Shown: positions 48,952 to 57,278 of the stretch, in pieces
Position numbering within the stretch: position 1 is the first letter of the stretch
Layout of the letters: each line of letters starts with the position of its first letter
Assembly (NCBI GenBank): GCA_043513815.1
Contig: CP121313.1
Coordinates: forward strand, 1,550,001-1,614,000
Source: JANQIO01 sp043513815
GTDB taxonomy: Bacteria > Pseudomonadota > Gammaproteobacteria > Pseudomonadales > Halieaceae
DNA: 64,000 nt
Direction of reading: 5' to 3'
The notes under the pieces: generated by a model
Databases searched by the model: none
Told to the model about the DNA's origin: nothing
The model's input: the letters and a program-made list of their open reading frames with translations, nothing else
Position numbers and translations under genes: made by a program

Positions 48952-51003
48952 ATGACTTCACCCGGGTCATCCGCAGCCGCCGATGAGATAGCGTCCCTGC
49001 GCTCCCAGCTCCGCGAACACAACTATCGCTACTATGTGCTGGACGAGCCCAGTATCCCGGATGCCACCTACGATCGGCTGATGCGCGAACTGCAGGCGCT
49101 GGAAGAGGCACATCCGGAGCTGGTCACCGAAGATTCCCCGTCCCGCCGGGTCGGCGCCGAGCCCCTCACCGAGTTCCGGCAGGTGCAGCACGAACTGCCG
49201 ATGTTGTCCCTGGACAACGCTTTCAATGCCGAGGAGATACTCGACTTTGATCGCCGCCTCAAACAGCGTCTGGATCGCGAGGCAGAGATCGAATATGCCT
49301 GTGAGCCCAAGCTGGACGGTATCGCTGTCAGCCTGCTGTATCGCGATGGGGTACTGGAGCGGGGCGCGACCCGGGGTGACGGCCGCACCGGTGAAGACAT
49401 TACCCACAATATCCGCACCGTGCAGTCCATACCGCTGAAGCTGATGGGAGAGGGCCACCCGGCGTTACTGGAAGTGCGCGGTGAAGTCTACCTGCCCCGC
49501 GAGGGTTTCGAGGCCATGAACGAACAGGCCCGGGCGGCGGGCGGCAAGCCCTTCGTCAACCCGCGCAACGCCGCCGCCGGCACCCTGCGCCAGCTAGACC
49601 CGAAGATTGCCGCGGCGCGGCCGCTGCAGATGTGCTGCTACAGCGTGGGCGTGGTCGACGGTGTACCCAGCGGGGTCGAATGGCCCGACCGGCAATCCGA
49701 TATCCTCATCCAGCTGCAGCAGTGGGGCCTGCGTATCAACAGTGAGTCCGACGTGGTCGAAGGTGTGGCGGGCTGCAATGCCTACTACGAACGACTGGCC
49801 AGCAAGCGCGACGCGCTGGCCTACGACATCGACGGCATTGTCTTCAAGGTCAACGACATCGCCCTGCAGCGTGACCTGGGCTTTGTGTCCCGGGCGCCGC
49901 GCTGGGCTATTGCCCGCAAGTTCCCGGCCCAGGAAGAGAGCACCCGCCTGCTGGACGTGGAATTCCAGGTGGGCCGCACCGGCGCCATCACCCCGGTGGC
50001 GCGACTGGAGCCGGTGTTTGTCGGCGGCGTCACCGTCAGTAATGCAACCCTGCACAACCGTGACGAAATTGAACGCCTGGGGGTGAAGAAGGGCGACACA
50101 GTGATTGTGCGCCGGGCCGGTGACGTGATCCCGCAGGTGGTATCCGTCATCGAGAGCGAGCGGCCCAGGGGCGCAAAGGATATTGAGTTCCCGGCCCACT
50201 GTCCGGTGTGTGATTCCCCGGTGGAACAGATCGAGGGTGAGGCGGTGGTGCGCTGCTCCGGCGGTCTGGTCTGTCAGGCCCAGCGCAAGCAGTCCCTCAA
50301 ACACTTCGCTTCCCGTCGCGCCATGGATATCGACGGTCTGGGTGACAAGCTGGTCGAGCAACTGGTGGACGAGGGCCTGGTGGAAAACGCCGCCGACCTT
50401 TATGCGCTGAAGGTGGAACAGCTGGCGGGCCTGGAGCGCATGGCCGAGAAGTCCGCCAGCAACCTGGTTGACGCGCTGAATGCCAGCAAGAAAACCAGTC
50501 TCGCGCGCTTCATTTTCGCGTTGGGCATCCGCGAAGTCGGCGAGGCCACCGCCCGCAATCTGGCCAACCATTTCGGAGACCTGCCGCCCATCATCAAGGC
50601 CAGCGAGGAAAAACTGCTGGAAGTGGAGGATGTCGGCCCCATCGTTGCCGATCATATTCGCCAGTTTCTCGATGCCGAGCAAAACCTCACCGTAATCGGG
50701 GCACTGCAAAAGGCCGGGGTGGAATGGGAGAAGGTCCAGGTCGCCGATGCCGGAGAGCTGCCGCTGGCCGGGCAAACCTGGGTGGTGACCGGCACGCTGG
50801 AAGTCACCAGTCGCGATGGCGCCAAACAGGCCCTGCAGCAGCTCGGCGCCAAGGTGGCGGGCAGTGTGTCAAAGAAGACCAGCTGTGTGGTGGCAGGCCC
50901 CGGCGCCGGTTCCAAGCTGACCAGGGCGCAGGAACTGGGTGTCGAGGTGATCGATGAGGACGCGTTTGTCGCGTTGCTCAAGCAGCACGGAGCGGCCCCA
51001 TGA
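48952..51003 (+). CDS. ligA: NAD-dependent DNA ligase LigA
   Basis: A 683-residue ligase: Ia domain (YDRLMRELQALEEAHPEL), adenylation lysine K120 in CEPKLDGIAVSLLYRDG, OB fold, Cys4 zinc finger (CPVCDSPVEQIEGE, then CSGGLVCQAQ), HhH repeats and a C-terminal BRCT domain (LAGQTWVVTGTLEVTSRDGA). It seals nicks using NAD+. The downstream lipoprotein gene overlaps it by 4 bases. Confidence 0.96.
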   Translation: MTSPGSSAAADEIASLRSQLREHNYRYYVLDEPSIPDATYDRLMRELQALEEAHPELVTEDSPSRRVGAEPLTEFRQVQHELPMLSLDNAFNAEEILDFDRRLKQRLDREAEIEYACEPKLDGIAVSLLYRDGVLERGATRGDGRTGEDITHNIRTVQSIPLKLMGEGHPALLEVRGEVYLPREGFEAMNEQARAAGGKPFVNPRNAAAGTLRQLDPKIAAARPLQMCCYSVGVVDGVPSGVEWPDRQSDILIQLQQWGLRINSESDVVEGVAGCNAYYERLASKRDALAYDIDGIVFKVNDIALQRDLGFVSRAPRWAIARKFPAQEESTRLLDVEFQVGRTGAITPVARLEPVFVGGVTVSNATLHNRDEIERLGVKKGDTVIVRRAGDVIPQVVSVIESERPRGAKDIEFPAHCPVCDSPVEQIEGEAVVRCSGGLVCQAQRKQSLKHFASRRAMDIDGLGDKLVEQLVDEGLVENAADLYALKVEQLAGLERMAEKSASNLVDALNASKKTSLARFIFALGIREVGEATARNLANHFGDLPPIIKASEEKLLEVEDVGPIVADHIRQFLDAEQNLTVIGALQKAGVEWEKVQVADAGELPLAGQTWVVTGTLEVTSRDGAKQALQQLGAKVAGSVSKKTSCVVAGPGAGSKLTRAQELGVEVIDEDAFVALLKQHGAAP

Positions 51004-51647
51004 GCGCGTGCCGCAGGTCGGCATCGCCGGGTAGCGGCAGGCCGGGCTCGCTGTTGGCGCTGCTGTTGCTGGCAGCCGTGGCACTGGGTGGATGCACCAC
51101 CTCGCCACCCTCGGATGTGAACAATGTTTGCGCCATTTTTCGCGAGAAGAAGGGCTGGTACGACGACGCCGACGACTCGTACCAGCGCTGGGGCAGTCCC
51201 ATCCCGGTGATGATGGCGATCATGCACCAGGAGTCCCGCTTCCGGGCCAAGGCCAAGCCGCCCCGCAAGAAAATTCTCTGGGTCATACCGGGCCCGCGGC
51301 CCTCAAACTCCTACGGCTACACCCAGGCGCTTGAAGAAACCTGGGACATCTACCAGCGCGACGCCGGTAACTACGGCGCCGACCGCGACGATTTTGGCGA
51401 TTCCATCGATTTCATCGGCTGGTACAACCACCAGAGCTACCGCCGCAGCGGTATCAAGAAAGACGACCCCTACCATCTGTACCTGGCCTACCACGAGGGT
51501 CACGGCGGTTTTAACAAGCGCAGCTTCAAGAACAAGCAGTGGCTCAAGGATGTTTCCAAGAAGGTTTCACGGCAGTCTTCGCGCTATACCACCCAGCTTC
51601 GAAGCTGTGAAGAAGAGCTCAAGGACAGCGGCTGGTGGCCGTGGTAG
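51000..51647 (+). CDS. Transglycosylase SLT-like lipoprotein
   Basis: A 215-residue protein with a lipobox (VALGGC). SPIPVMMAIMHQESRFRAKA contains the Glu and Ser of soluble lytic transglycosylases (ES motif), followed by SNSYGYTQALEETWDIYQRD and LYLAYHEGHGGFNKRSFKNK. It probably cleaves peptidoglycan from the outer membrane. Co-translated with ligA (ATGA overlap). Confidence 0.8.
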   Translation: MSACRRSASPGSGRPGSLLALLLLAAVALGGCTTSPPSDVNNVCAIFREKKGWYDDADDSYQRWGSPIPVMMAIMHQESRFRAKAKPPRKKILWVIPGPRPSNSYGYTQALEETWDIYQRDAGNYGADRDDFGDSIDFIGWYNHQSYRRSGIKKDDPYHLYLAYHEGHGGFNKRSFKNKQWLKDVSKKVSRQSSRYTTQLRSCEEELKDSGWWPW

Positions 51648-51654
51648 GCGGCCG

Positions 51655-51672
51655 CTGTCATAATGAGGTAAT
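51655..51672 (+). promoter_or_regulatory. Candidate Pho box upstream of phoB
   Basis: A perfect CTGTCAT (51655-51661) followed 4 bases later by a weak second half (AGGTAAT) resembles the PhoB recognition repeat. Another CTGTCAT lies at 51718, next to the phoB start. Autoregulation is common for phoB, but the second half-sites are poor. Confidence 0.35.
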
Positions 51673-51723
51673 AATTCCGACTTTTAATACCGTGTCACTG
51701 TTGCCCAATGGGAAAACTGTCAT

Positions 51724-52431
51724 ATGACTGACCGCACGGTACTCATCGTTGACGATGAGTTTGCGATCCGCGACATGCTGCGCATGGCCCTGGAGATCGC
51801 TGAGTTCAACTGCCTCGAGGCAGACAATATCCAGTCTGCCTATCAGGTGATTGTCGACGAGCGCCCGGATATCGTGCTGCTGGACTGGATGTTGCCCGGT
51901 GGCAGCGGCCTGGAGCTGCTGCGACGCCTGAAGCGCAACGATGCCACCAAGGACATCCCGGTCATCATGCTCACCGCCAAGACCACGGAAGACAACGTGA
52001 TCCAGGGGCTGGATGTGGGTGCAGATGACTACATCACCAAACCCTTCGCGCCGCGGGAGTTGATAGCCCGCATCCGTGCCCTGATGCGGCGCAGCAGCGG
52101 CGGGGTCGAGGAGTCCACCCTGCAGGTCGCTGAGTTGACCCTGGACAGTGATTCAAAGCGCATTTTCCTCGCCGGCGACATGATCGACGTCGGCCCCACG
52201 GAGTTCCGTCTGCTGCAGTTTTTCATGTCCCATCCGGAGCGTGCCTACACCCGCAACCAGCTACTGGACCAGGTGTGGGGCGCCAACGTTTACGTGGAAG
52301 AGCGCACAGTCGATGTGCACATCCGCCGGCTACGTAAATCCCTGCAAACCGCAAACCATGACTACAGTCGACTGATCCAGACTGTACGCGGCACCGGCTA
52401 CCGCTTTTCGGCGCGTGGAGTCGCCTTGTAG
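51724..52431 (+). CDS. phoB: Phosphate regulon response regulator PhoB
   Basis: A 235-residue OmpR-type regulator: receiver with D54 in DIVLLDWMLPGGSGLELLRR and K in YITKPFAPRELIARI, then a winged helix (VGPTEFRLLQFFMSHPERAY, then VDVHIRRLRKSL and TVRGTGYRFS). WMLPG and FAPREL are characteristic of PhoB. It activates the pst genes under phosphate limitation. The TAG stop shares a base with the phoR GTG start. Confidence 0.95.
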   Translation: MTDRTVLIVDDEFAIRDMLRMALEIAEFNCLEADNIQSAYQVIVDERPDIVLLDWMLPGGSGLELLRRLKRNDATKDIPVIMLTAKTTEDNVIQGLDVGADDYITKPFAPRELIARIRALMRRSSGGVEESTLQVAELTLDSDSKRIFLAGDMIDVGPTEFRLLQFFMSHPERAYTRNQLLDQVWGANVYVEERTVDVHIRRLRKSLQTANHDYSRLIQTVRGTGYRFSARGVAL

Positions 52432-53807
52432 TGGCCACCACCAGCTGGTGGAAAGAATTTCGCAAGGTCGCACTCTATTTTATGGTAGTCGTCGGTCTCG
52501 GGGCCGCTGTCGGCTATGGGGTTGAAGCCCTGGCCGTGTCCGCCACGCTGCTGGTGGGTTACTGGCTCAATCAACTGCGCCGGGCGTCCGACTGGATGCG
52601 CCGGCCCGACATAGAACCCCCTGAGGCGCGTGGTCTGTGGGGCGAGTTTTTCGACAGTATCTACCGACTGCAGCGGCATGACCGGGAAGAGCGCGACCGC
52701 CTGCAAACAGCGGTCAGCTACCTGCGCAATTCCCTGGCAGCGTTGAAGGATGCCGCCGTGCTGATCGACCCCTCCGCCAATATCGAGTGGAGCAACGAAG
52801 CCGCGCAGGAATTGCTGGGCCTCCAATATCCGCGGGATCGCGGCCAAGCCATCGTCAACCTGCTGCGGGTGCCAAATTTCAGTGCCTACTTCTCGAGCGG
52901 TGATTACCAGGAGCCGCTGCTGATCGAGAGCCCGCTGGACGCCAATCTGCAGCTACAGGTAGAAATCACTGCCTTCGGCCGCGGCAGCCGGCTGATGTTC
53001 TGCCGTGACGTGACGCGCGAAAAGCAGCTGGAAAAAATGCGTCGCGACTTTGTCGCCAATGTTTCACATGAGCTGCGCACGCCGCTGACGGTGATCTCCG
53101 GCTATCTGTTGACGCTCATGGATACCGAGCTTGGCCGCGAGGGCACACTGCAGCAGCCCATGCAGCAGATGCAACAGCAGGCCGAGCGCATGGAGACTCT
53201 GCTGCGCGATCTGCTGTGGCTGTCACAGATCGAGTCCACCGAGGGTCGCGAGGAACACCGGCCCCTGGAAATGCCAGAGCTTATCCACGAAGTGCGCGAG
53301 TTTGCGCTGGGCGCCTACCCGCAGCGGGTCATCAACACGGAGATCCGCACCGAGCGCACTATCAAGGGTAACTACAAGCACCTGTACAGTGCGGTATCGA
53401 ATTTGCTGATCAATGCACTCAAGTACAGCGACGGTGATGTCACCATGGCCTGGTCAGAGCACGCGGACGGCTGTTGCCTGGCGGTAACAGACCTCGGGCC
53501 CGGCATCGACGCGGTGCATCTGCCGCGCTTGACCGAGCGCTTCTACCGGGTGGACAAAAGCCGCTCCCAGGGCACCGGTGGTACCGGTCTCGGCCTGGCC
53601 ATCGTCAAACATGTTCTGGCGGGGCATGGCGCCCACCTGGAAATTGACAGCGAAATGGGTGTGGGCAGTACGTTTCGCTGCGTCTTCCCGCTGGCGGCGA
53701 CGGCCGGGCAGCAGACTGCCGGGGAGCAGACTGCTGAGGATCAGCCCGCCGCAGAGCCGGCCGAGGCCGCAGCAAGCCGCAACGCGGATTCAGTGTCACA
53801 AGGCTGA
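52431..53807 (+). CDS. phoR: Phosphate regulon sensor kinase PhoR
   Basis: A 458-residue kinase with two N-terminal helices and no periplasmic domain (11-47), a PAS domain (about 105-190), H213 in FVANVSHELRTPLTVISGYL, then N, G1 and G2 boxes (NLLINALKYSDG, VTDLGPGI, GTGGTGLGLAIVKHVL). The last 40 residues are low-complexity Gln/Ala/Glu. It begins at a GTG. The next gene, pstS, is separated by a repeat element. Confidence 0.95.
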   Translation: MATTSWWKEFRKVALYFMVVVGLGAAVGYGVEALAVSATLLVGYWLNQLRRASDWMRRPDIEPPEARGLWGEFFDSIYRLQRHDREERDRLQTAVSYLRNSLAALKDAAVLIDPSANIEWSNEAAQELLGLQYPRDRGQAIVNLLRVPNFSAYFSSGDYQEPLLIESPLDANLQLQVEITAFGRGSRLMFCRDVTREKQLEKMRRDFVANVSHELRTPLTVISGYLLTLMDTELGREGTLQQPMQQMQQQAERMETLLRDLLWLSQIESTEGREEHRPLEMPELIHEVREFALGAYPQRVINTEIRTERTIKGNYKHLYSAVSNLLINALKYSDGDVTMAWSEHADGCCLAVTDLGPGIDAVHLPRLTERFYRVDKSRSQGTGGTGLGLAIVKHVLAGHGAHLEIDSEMGVGSTFRCVFPLAATAGQQTAGEQTAEDQPAAEPAEAAASRNADSVSQG

Positions 53808-53814
53808 CAGTGAA

Positions 53815-54062
53815 CTAGCCCGCATATTGCACCAGTACGCTGGCCAAATGGTTGCTCAGGCTTTTGTGAAAGGATGACGGTCAATCCACTGCTCTACAGT
53901 TTGCTAACAATACCGCTTGCCGGTACCGCGCTGGTTCTCGCTCGCCCTGGACCTGCATGCTCCCGGCGGTGTAGCTACCGCTACGCCTCCGGTCCCGAGC
54001 CCGTCCCGGGGCGCATGAGCCCTGCGCGAGCTTTCAGGCAACGGGTGCAATATGCGGGCTAG
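53815..54062. mobile_element. MITE-like element with 19-bp terminal inverted repeats
   Basis: The perfect 19-bp ends CTAGCCCGCATATTGCACC (53815-53833) and its complement (54044-54062) bound 248 bp with no transposase frame. The first 36 bp recur exactly, inverted, at 20239-20274. The element fills nearly the whole phoR-pstS gap and ends 4 bases before the pstS start. I do not recognise the parent transposon. Confidence 0.7.
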
Positions 54063-54066
54063 AACA

Positions 54067-55077
54067 ATGAGTCCACGGGAGTATCCGCGCCGTCGCGCCC
54101 CGGGCGCGGCACCGGCGTTTGTCCTCGGGCGCCTGCTGCTGCTGGCGTTACTGTTGCGGCCCCTGGCCGCACCGGCTGCAGTGGACCCAGACCTGCCGGA
54201 TTACGTGCCCGCCAGCGGGGTGGCGGGCAACCTGTCCAGCGCAGGTTCGGATACCTTGGCCAACCTGATGACCCTGTGGGCCCAGTCCTTCAAGCGTTAC
54301 TACCCCAACGTACATGCGCAGGTACAGGCCGCCGGCTCCTCCACGGCGCCACCGGCGTTGACCGAGGGTACTGCCAGCCTGGGTCCCATGAGCCGCGCCA
54401 TGAAGGACGGCGAGCGCGAGGCCTTCGAGAATCGTTTCGGCTACCTGCCCACGGCAATTCCGGTGGCGATTGATGCGGTGGCGATTTATGTCCACAAGGA
54501 CAACCCTGTCAGCGGCCTGACCCTGCCGCAAGTCGATGCGATGTTTTCCGCGACCCGCCGCTGTGGCCGCCGTAACAGTGTTCGGCGCTGGGGTGAACTG
54601 GGCTTGAAAGGCTTCTGGTCGCAACGCACCATCCAACTGTTCGGCCGCAACTCGGTGTCGGGAACCTACGGCTTCTTCAAGCGCGAGGCGCTGTGTAACG
54701 GGGATTTTGACAGCCGTGTGAACGAGCAGCCCGGCTCCGCCTCTGTGGTGCAGGCTATCTCCACCGCCGTCAACGGCGTAGGTTACTCGGCCCTCGGTTA
54801 CCGCACCGCCAGCGTCAAGGCCGTGCCACTGGCGCGCGGGGACGGCCAGCCCTTTGTGACGGCCAATACCACCACCGCCACCAATGGCGACTATCCGCTG
54901 TCGCGCTTCATGTTCATCTATGTCAACAAGGTACCCGGGCATCCGCTGCCGCCACTGGAGCGGGAATTCCTGACCCTGGTGCTGTCACGGCAGGGCCAGG
55001 AGGCGGTGGTCAAGGACGGCTATATTCCGTTGCCGGCGGCGCTGGCAGCGCGCGCCCGCGAGGCTCTGTTACCGTGA
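54067..55077 (+). CDS. pstS: Phosphate-binding protein PstS-like
   Basis: A 336-residue periplasmic binding protein with a signal peptide (VLGRLLLLALLLRPLAAPAA after a charged start). Phosphate-site loops are NLSSAGSDTLANLM, AAGSSTAPPALTEGTASLGP, GRNSVSGTYGFFKREALCNG and TAVNGVGYSALGY. This is the PstS-like class that is shorter and lacks the ALSGAG-type loop of E. coli. The start is uncertain: the ATG at 54067 is followed by the leader, whereas the ATG at 54052 lies in the repeat. No Shine-Dalgarno is evident. Confidence 0.88.
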   Translation: MSPREYPRRRAPGAAPAFVLGRLLLLALLLRPLAAPAAVDPDLPDYVPASGVAGNLSSAGSDTLANLMTLWAQSFKRYYPNVHAQVQAAGSSTAPPALTEGTASLGPMSRAMKDGEREAFENRFGYLPTAIPVAIDAVAIYVHKDNPVSGLTLPQVDAMFSATRRCGRRNSVRRWGELGLKGFWSQRTIQLFGRNSVSGTYGFFKREALCNGDFDSRVNEQPGSASVVQAISTAVNGVGYSALGYRTASVKAVPLARGDGQPFVTANTTTATNGDYPLSRFMFIYVNKVPGHPLPPLEREFLTLVLSRQGQEAVVKDGYIPLPAALAARAREALLP

Positions 55078-57278
55078 GCCGGTCCCGCAGTCCGCAGTGG
55101 TGGCCCAGGTGGCGACGCTTCAAGGACCAGTGCGCCACCGTGGCGATCAGTACCGGTGGCGGCGTGGTGCTGTTCACCATCCTGATGTTGTTTGTATTCC
55201 TGATCTACGAAATTGCGCCGCTGTTGCGTCCTGCCACCATGGCGCTGCAAACGCCAGTGGAACTGGTCCAGCCCGCGGATACCGGCTGGCTGGAGGCGGA
55301 AGAATACGGCGTGCTGGCTTTCAGCGTGGCCCGCGATGGCAGTGCCCGCTTTGTGCATCTGGCAGACGGTACCGTGGTCAAGCGCCTGCAGATTGGCGAC
55401 AGCGTGCAACAGATTTCCGCGTCTGCACGGGGCGGGGGCGGCGCTCTGGCGCTGGGTTACGAAGACGGCAGCGTACGCGTTGTGCGAACCAGTTACAGTT
55501 ATGGCGTCGGCGACGGACAGCGGCGGGTAACACCCGTGCTCAACTACCCCCGGGGCCATGTTGCGGTGCCTCCTGCTCCCCAGCCAGTGCATCAACTGGC
55601 CCTGGGTAACGCGGATCAACTGCTGGCGGTACAGTTCGCCGACGGCGAGCTGGCCCTGTGGCGACAGGCCACAGACCAGGCCGGTGCCGTGGCCGTCTCG
55701 ACGGGACGCGACACCGCACTGGCACTGGGGGCGCAGCCGCTCGCCGCCAGTCTGCATCTGTTGGACCGCGGCCGCTGGCTGGTGCTGCTGACCGATGCCG
55801 GCCACTACCGGCTCTGGCGCCTGACAGGAGAGCCGATGCTGGTCTCGGAAGGCCTGCTGTTCAAAGATGGCGTCGAACTGACTGCCAGCACCCTGCTGCA
55901 GGGCGAGCTCTCGCTGATCGTGTCCTCCTCGGCGGGCGGCCTGCACCGCTACCTGGTCACTGGCCGCGACGAATCCGGGCGGCTTACCCGGGTGCGCAGC
56001 TTCGACACGTCCGGCGTGGTTTTCGATCGGCTGCTGCCTGAATTCCGGCGCCGGGGTTTTATTGCCCATGGCGAGGGTGAATTGCAGTGGTTTCACGCCA
56101 CTGCCGGCGAGCGTGCCCTGCGGGCTCCGCTGGCACTGGAAACAGGGGATGTACTCGCCCTTTCGCCGCGGGCGGACCGCTTGCTGTCGGCGCAGGGGCA
56201 AAGCCTGATTCAGCGCTGGTTGCTGGTCAACCCGCACCCGGAAGTGTCCATGTCATCCCTGTGGCGCCAGGTATGGTACGAGAGCTATGACAAGCCTGGC
56301 TGGGTGTACCAGTCCTCTGCATCAAGCAACGATTACGAGGCCAAGTACAGCATTACGCCGCTGGCCTTTGGCACCCTCAAGGCCGCGTTCTATGCCATGC
56401 TGTTCGCTACACCTGTGGCCCTGTGCGGTGCAATTTATACTGCCTTCTTCATGGCGCCGATGCTGCGACGCCGTATCAAGCCGCTGGTGGAATTGATGGA
56501 GGCCATGCCCACTGTCATCCTCGGCTTCCTGGCGGGACTGTGGCTGGCGCCATTGGTGGAAGATCACCTGACCAGGGTGCTCAGCATGATTGTGCTGCTG
56601 CCGCTCGGCGTACTGTTATTTGCGCTGTTGTGGTCCCGCCTGCCACTGCGCTGGCGTGGCCTGCTGCCGGACGGCTGGCATGTGATCGTATTGCTGCCAG
56701 TCCTGTGCGGGCTGGTCTGGCTGGCAGTGATGCTTGGCGGGCCGGTTGAACAGCTGTTCTTCGGCGGCGATGCCCGTACCTGGGTCAGCACCGAGCTGGG
56801 GCTGGCCTACGACCAGCGCAATGCCATGGTGGTGGGCATCGCCATGGGCTTTGCTGTGATTCCCACCATTTTTACCATTGCCGAAGATGCGATCTACTCA
56901 GTGCCCCGACACTTGAGCCAGGGTAGCCTTGCGCTGGGGGCAACCCCCTGGCAAACCCTTACCGGCGTGGTGCTGCCCACCGCGAGCCCCGGTGTTTTCT
57001 CCGCCTTGATGATCGGTTTCGGTCGTGCGGTGGGTGAAACCATGATCGTACTGATGGCCACCGGCAATACGCCGATCATGGACTTCAACATGTTCGAGGG
57101 AATGCGGACCCTGGCGGCCAACATCGCCGTGGAGGTGCCGGAGGCGGGAGTGGACAGCACCCACTACCGCATCCTTTTCCTGGCGGCCTTCGTGCTGTTT
57201 GTCTTCACCTTCGGTGTGAACAGCGCCGCTGAGGTGGTGCGCCAGCGCCTGCGGGCTCGCTATGGAGCATTGGGATGA
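55074..57278 (+). CDS. pstC: Phosphate ABC transporter permease PstC, long form
   Basis: A 734-residue permease. One helix (TGGGVVLFTILMLFVFLIYE) is followed by a roughly 330-residue periplasmic beta-rich domain, then the usual six-helix core with MEAMPTVILGFLAGLWLAPL and LSQGSLALGATPWQTLTGVV, the EAA-like loop, then PTASPGVFSALMIGFGRAVG. Long PstC forms are common in marine gammaproteobacteria. Overlaps of 4 bases with pstS and pstA show coupling. Confidence 0.93.
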   Translation: MSRSRSPQWWPRWRRFKDQCATVAISTGGGVVLFTILMLFVFLIYEIAPLLRPATMALQTPVELVQPADTGWLEAEEYGVLAFSVARDGSARFVHLADGTVVKRLQIGDSVQQISASARGGGGALALGYEDGSVRVVRTSYSYGVGDGQRRVTPVLNYPRGHVAVPPAPQPVHQLALGNADQLLAVQFADGELALWRQATDQAGAVAVSTGRDTALALGAQPLAASLHLLDRGRWLVLLTDAGHYRLWRLTGEPMLVSEGLLFKDGVELTASTLLQGELSLIVSSSAGGLHRYLVTGRDESGRLTRVRSFDTSGVVFDRLLPEFRRRGFIAHGEGELQWFHATAGERALRAPLALETGDVLALSPRADRLLSAQGQSLIQRWLLVNPHPEVSMSSLWRQVWYESYDKPGWVYQSSASSNDYEAKYSITPLAFGTLKAAFYAMLFATPVALCGAIYTAFFMAPMLRRRIKPLVELMEAMPTVILGFLAGLWLAPLVEDHLTRVLSMIVLLPLGVLLFALLWSRLPLRWRGLLPDGWHVIVLLPVLCGLVWLAVMLGGPVEQLFFGGDARTWVSTELGLAYDQRNAMVVGIAMGFAVIPTIFTIAEDAIYSVPRHLSQGSLALGATPWQTLTGVVLPTASPGVFSALMIGFGRAVGETMIVLMATGNTPIMDFNMFEGMRTLAANIAVEVPEAGVDSTHYRILFLAAFVLFVFTFGVNSAAEVVRQRLRARYGALG

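Noticed and set aside
53878..54062. 62-codon frame inside the pstS-upstream element (53874-54062)
   Set aside because: The sequence does not resemble a transposase and ends at the terminal inverted repeat. It is treated as non-coding.
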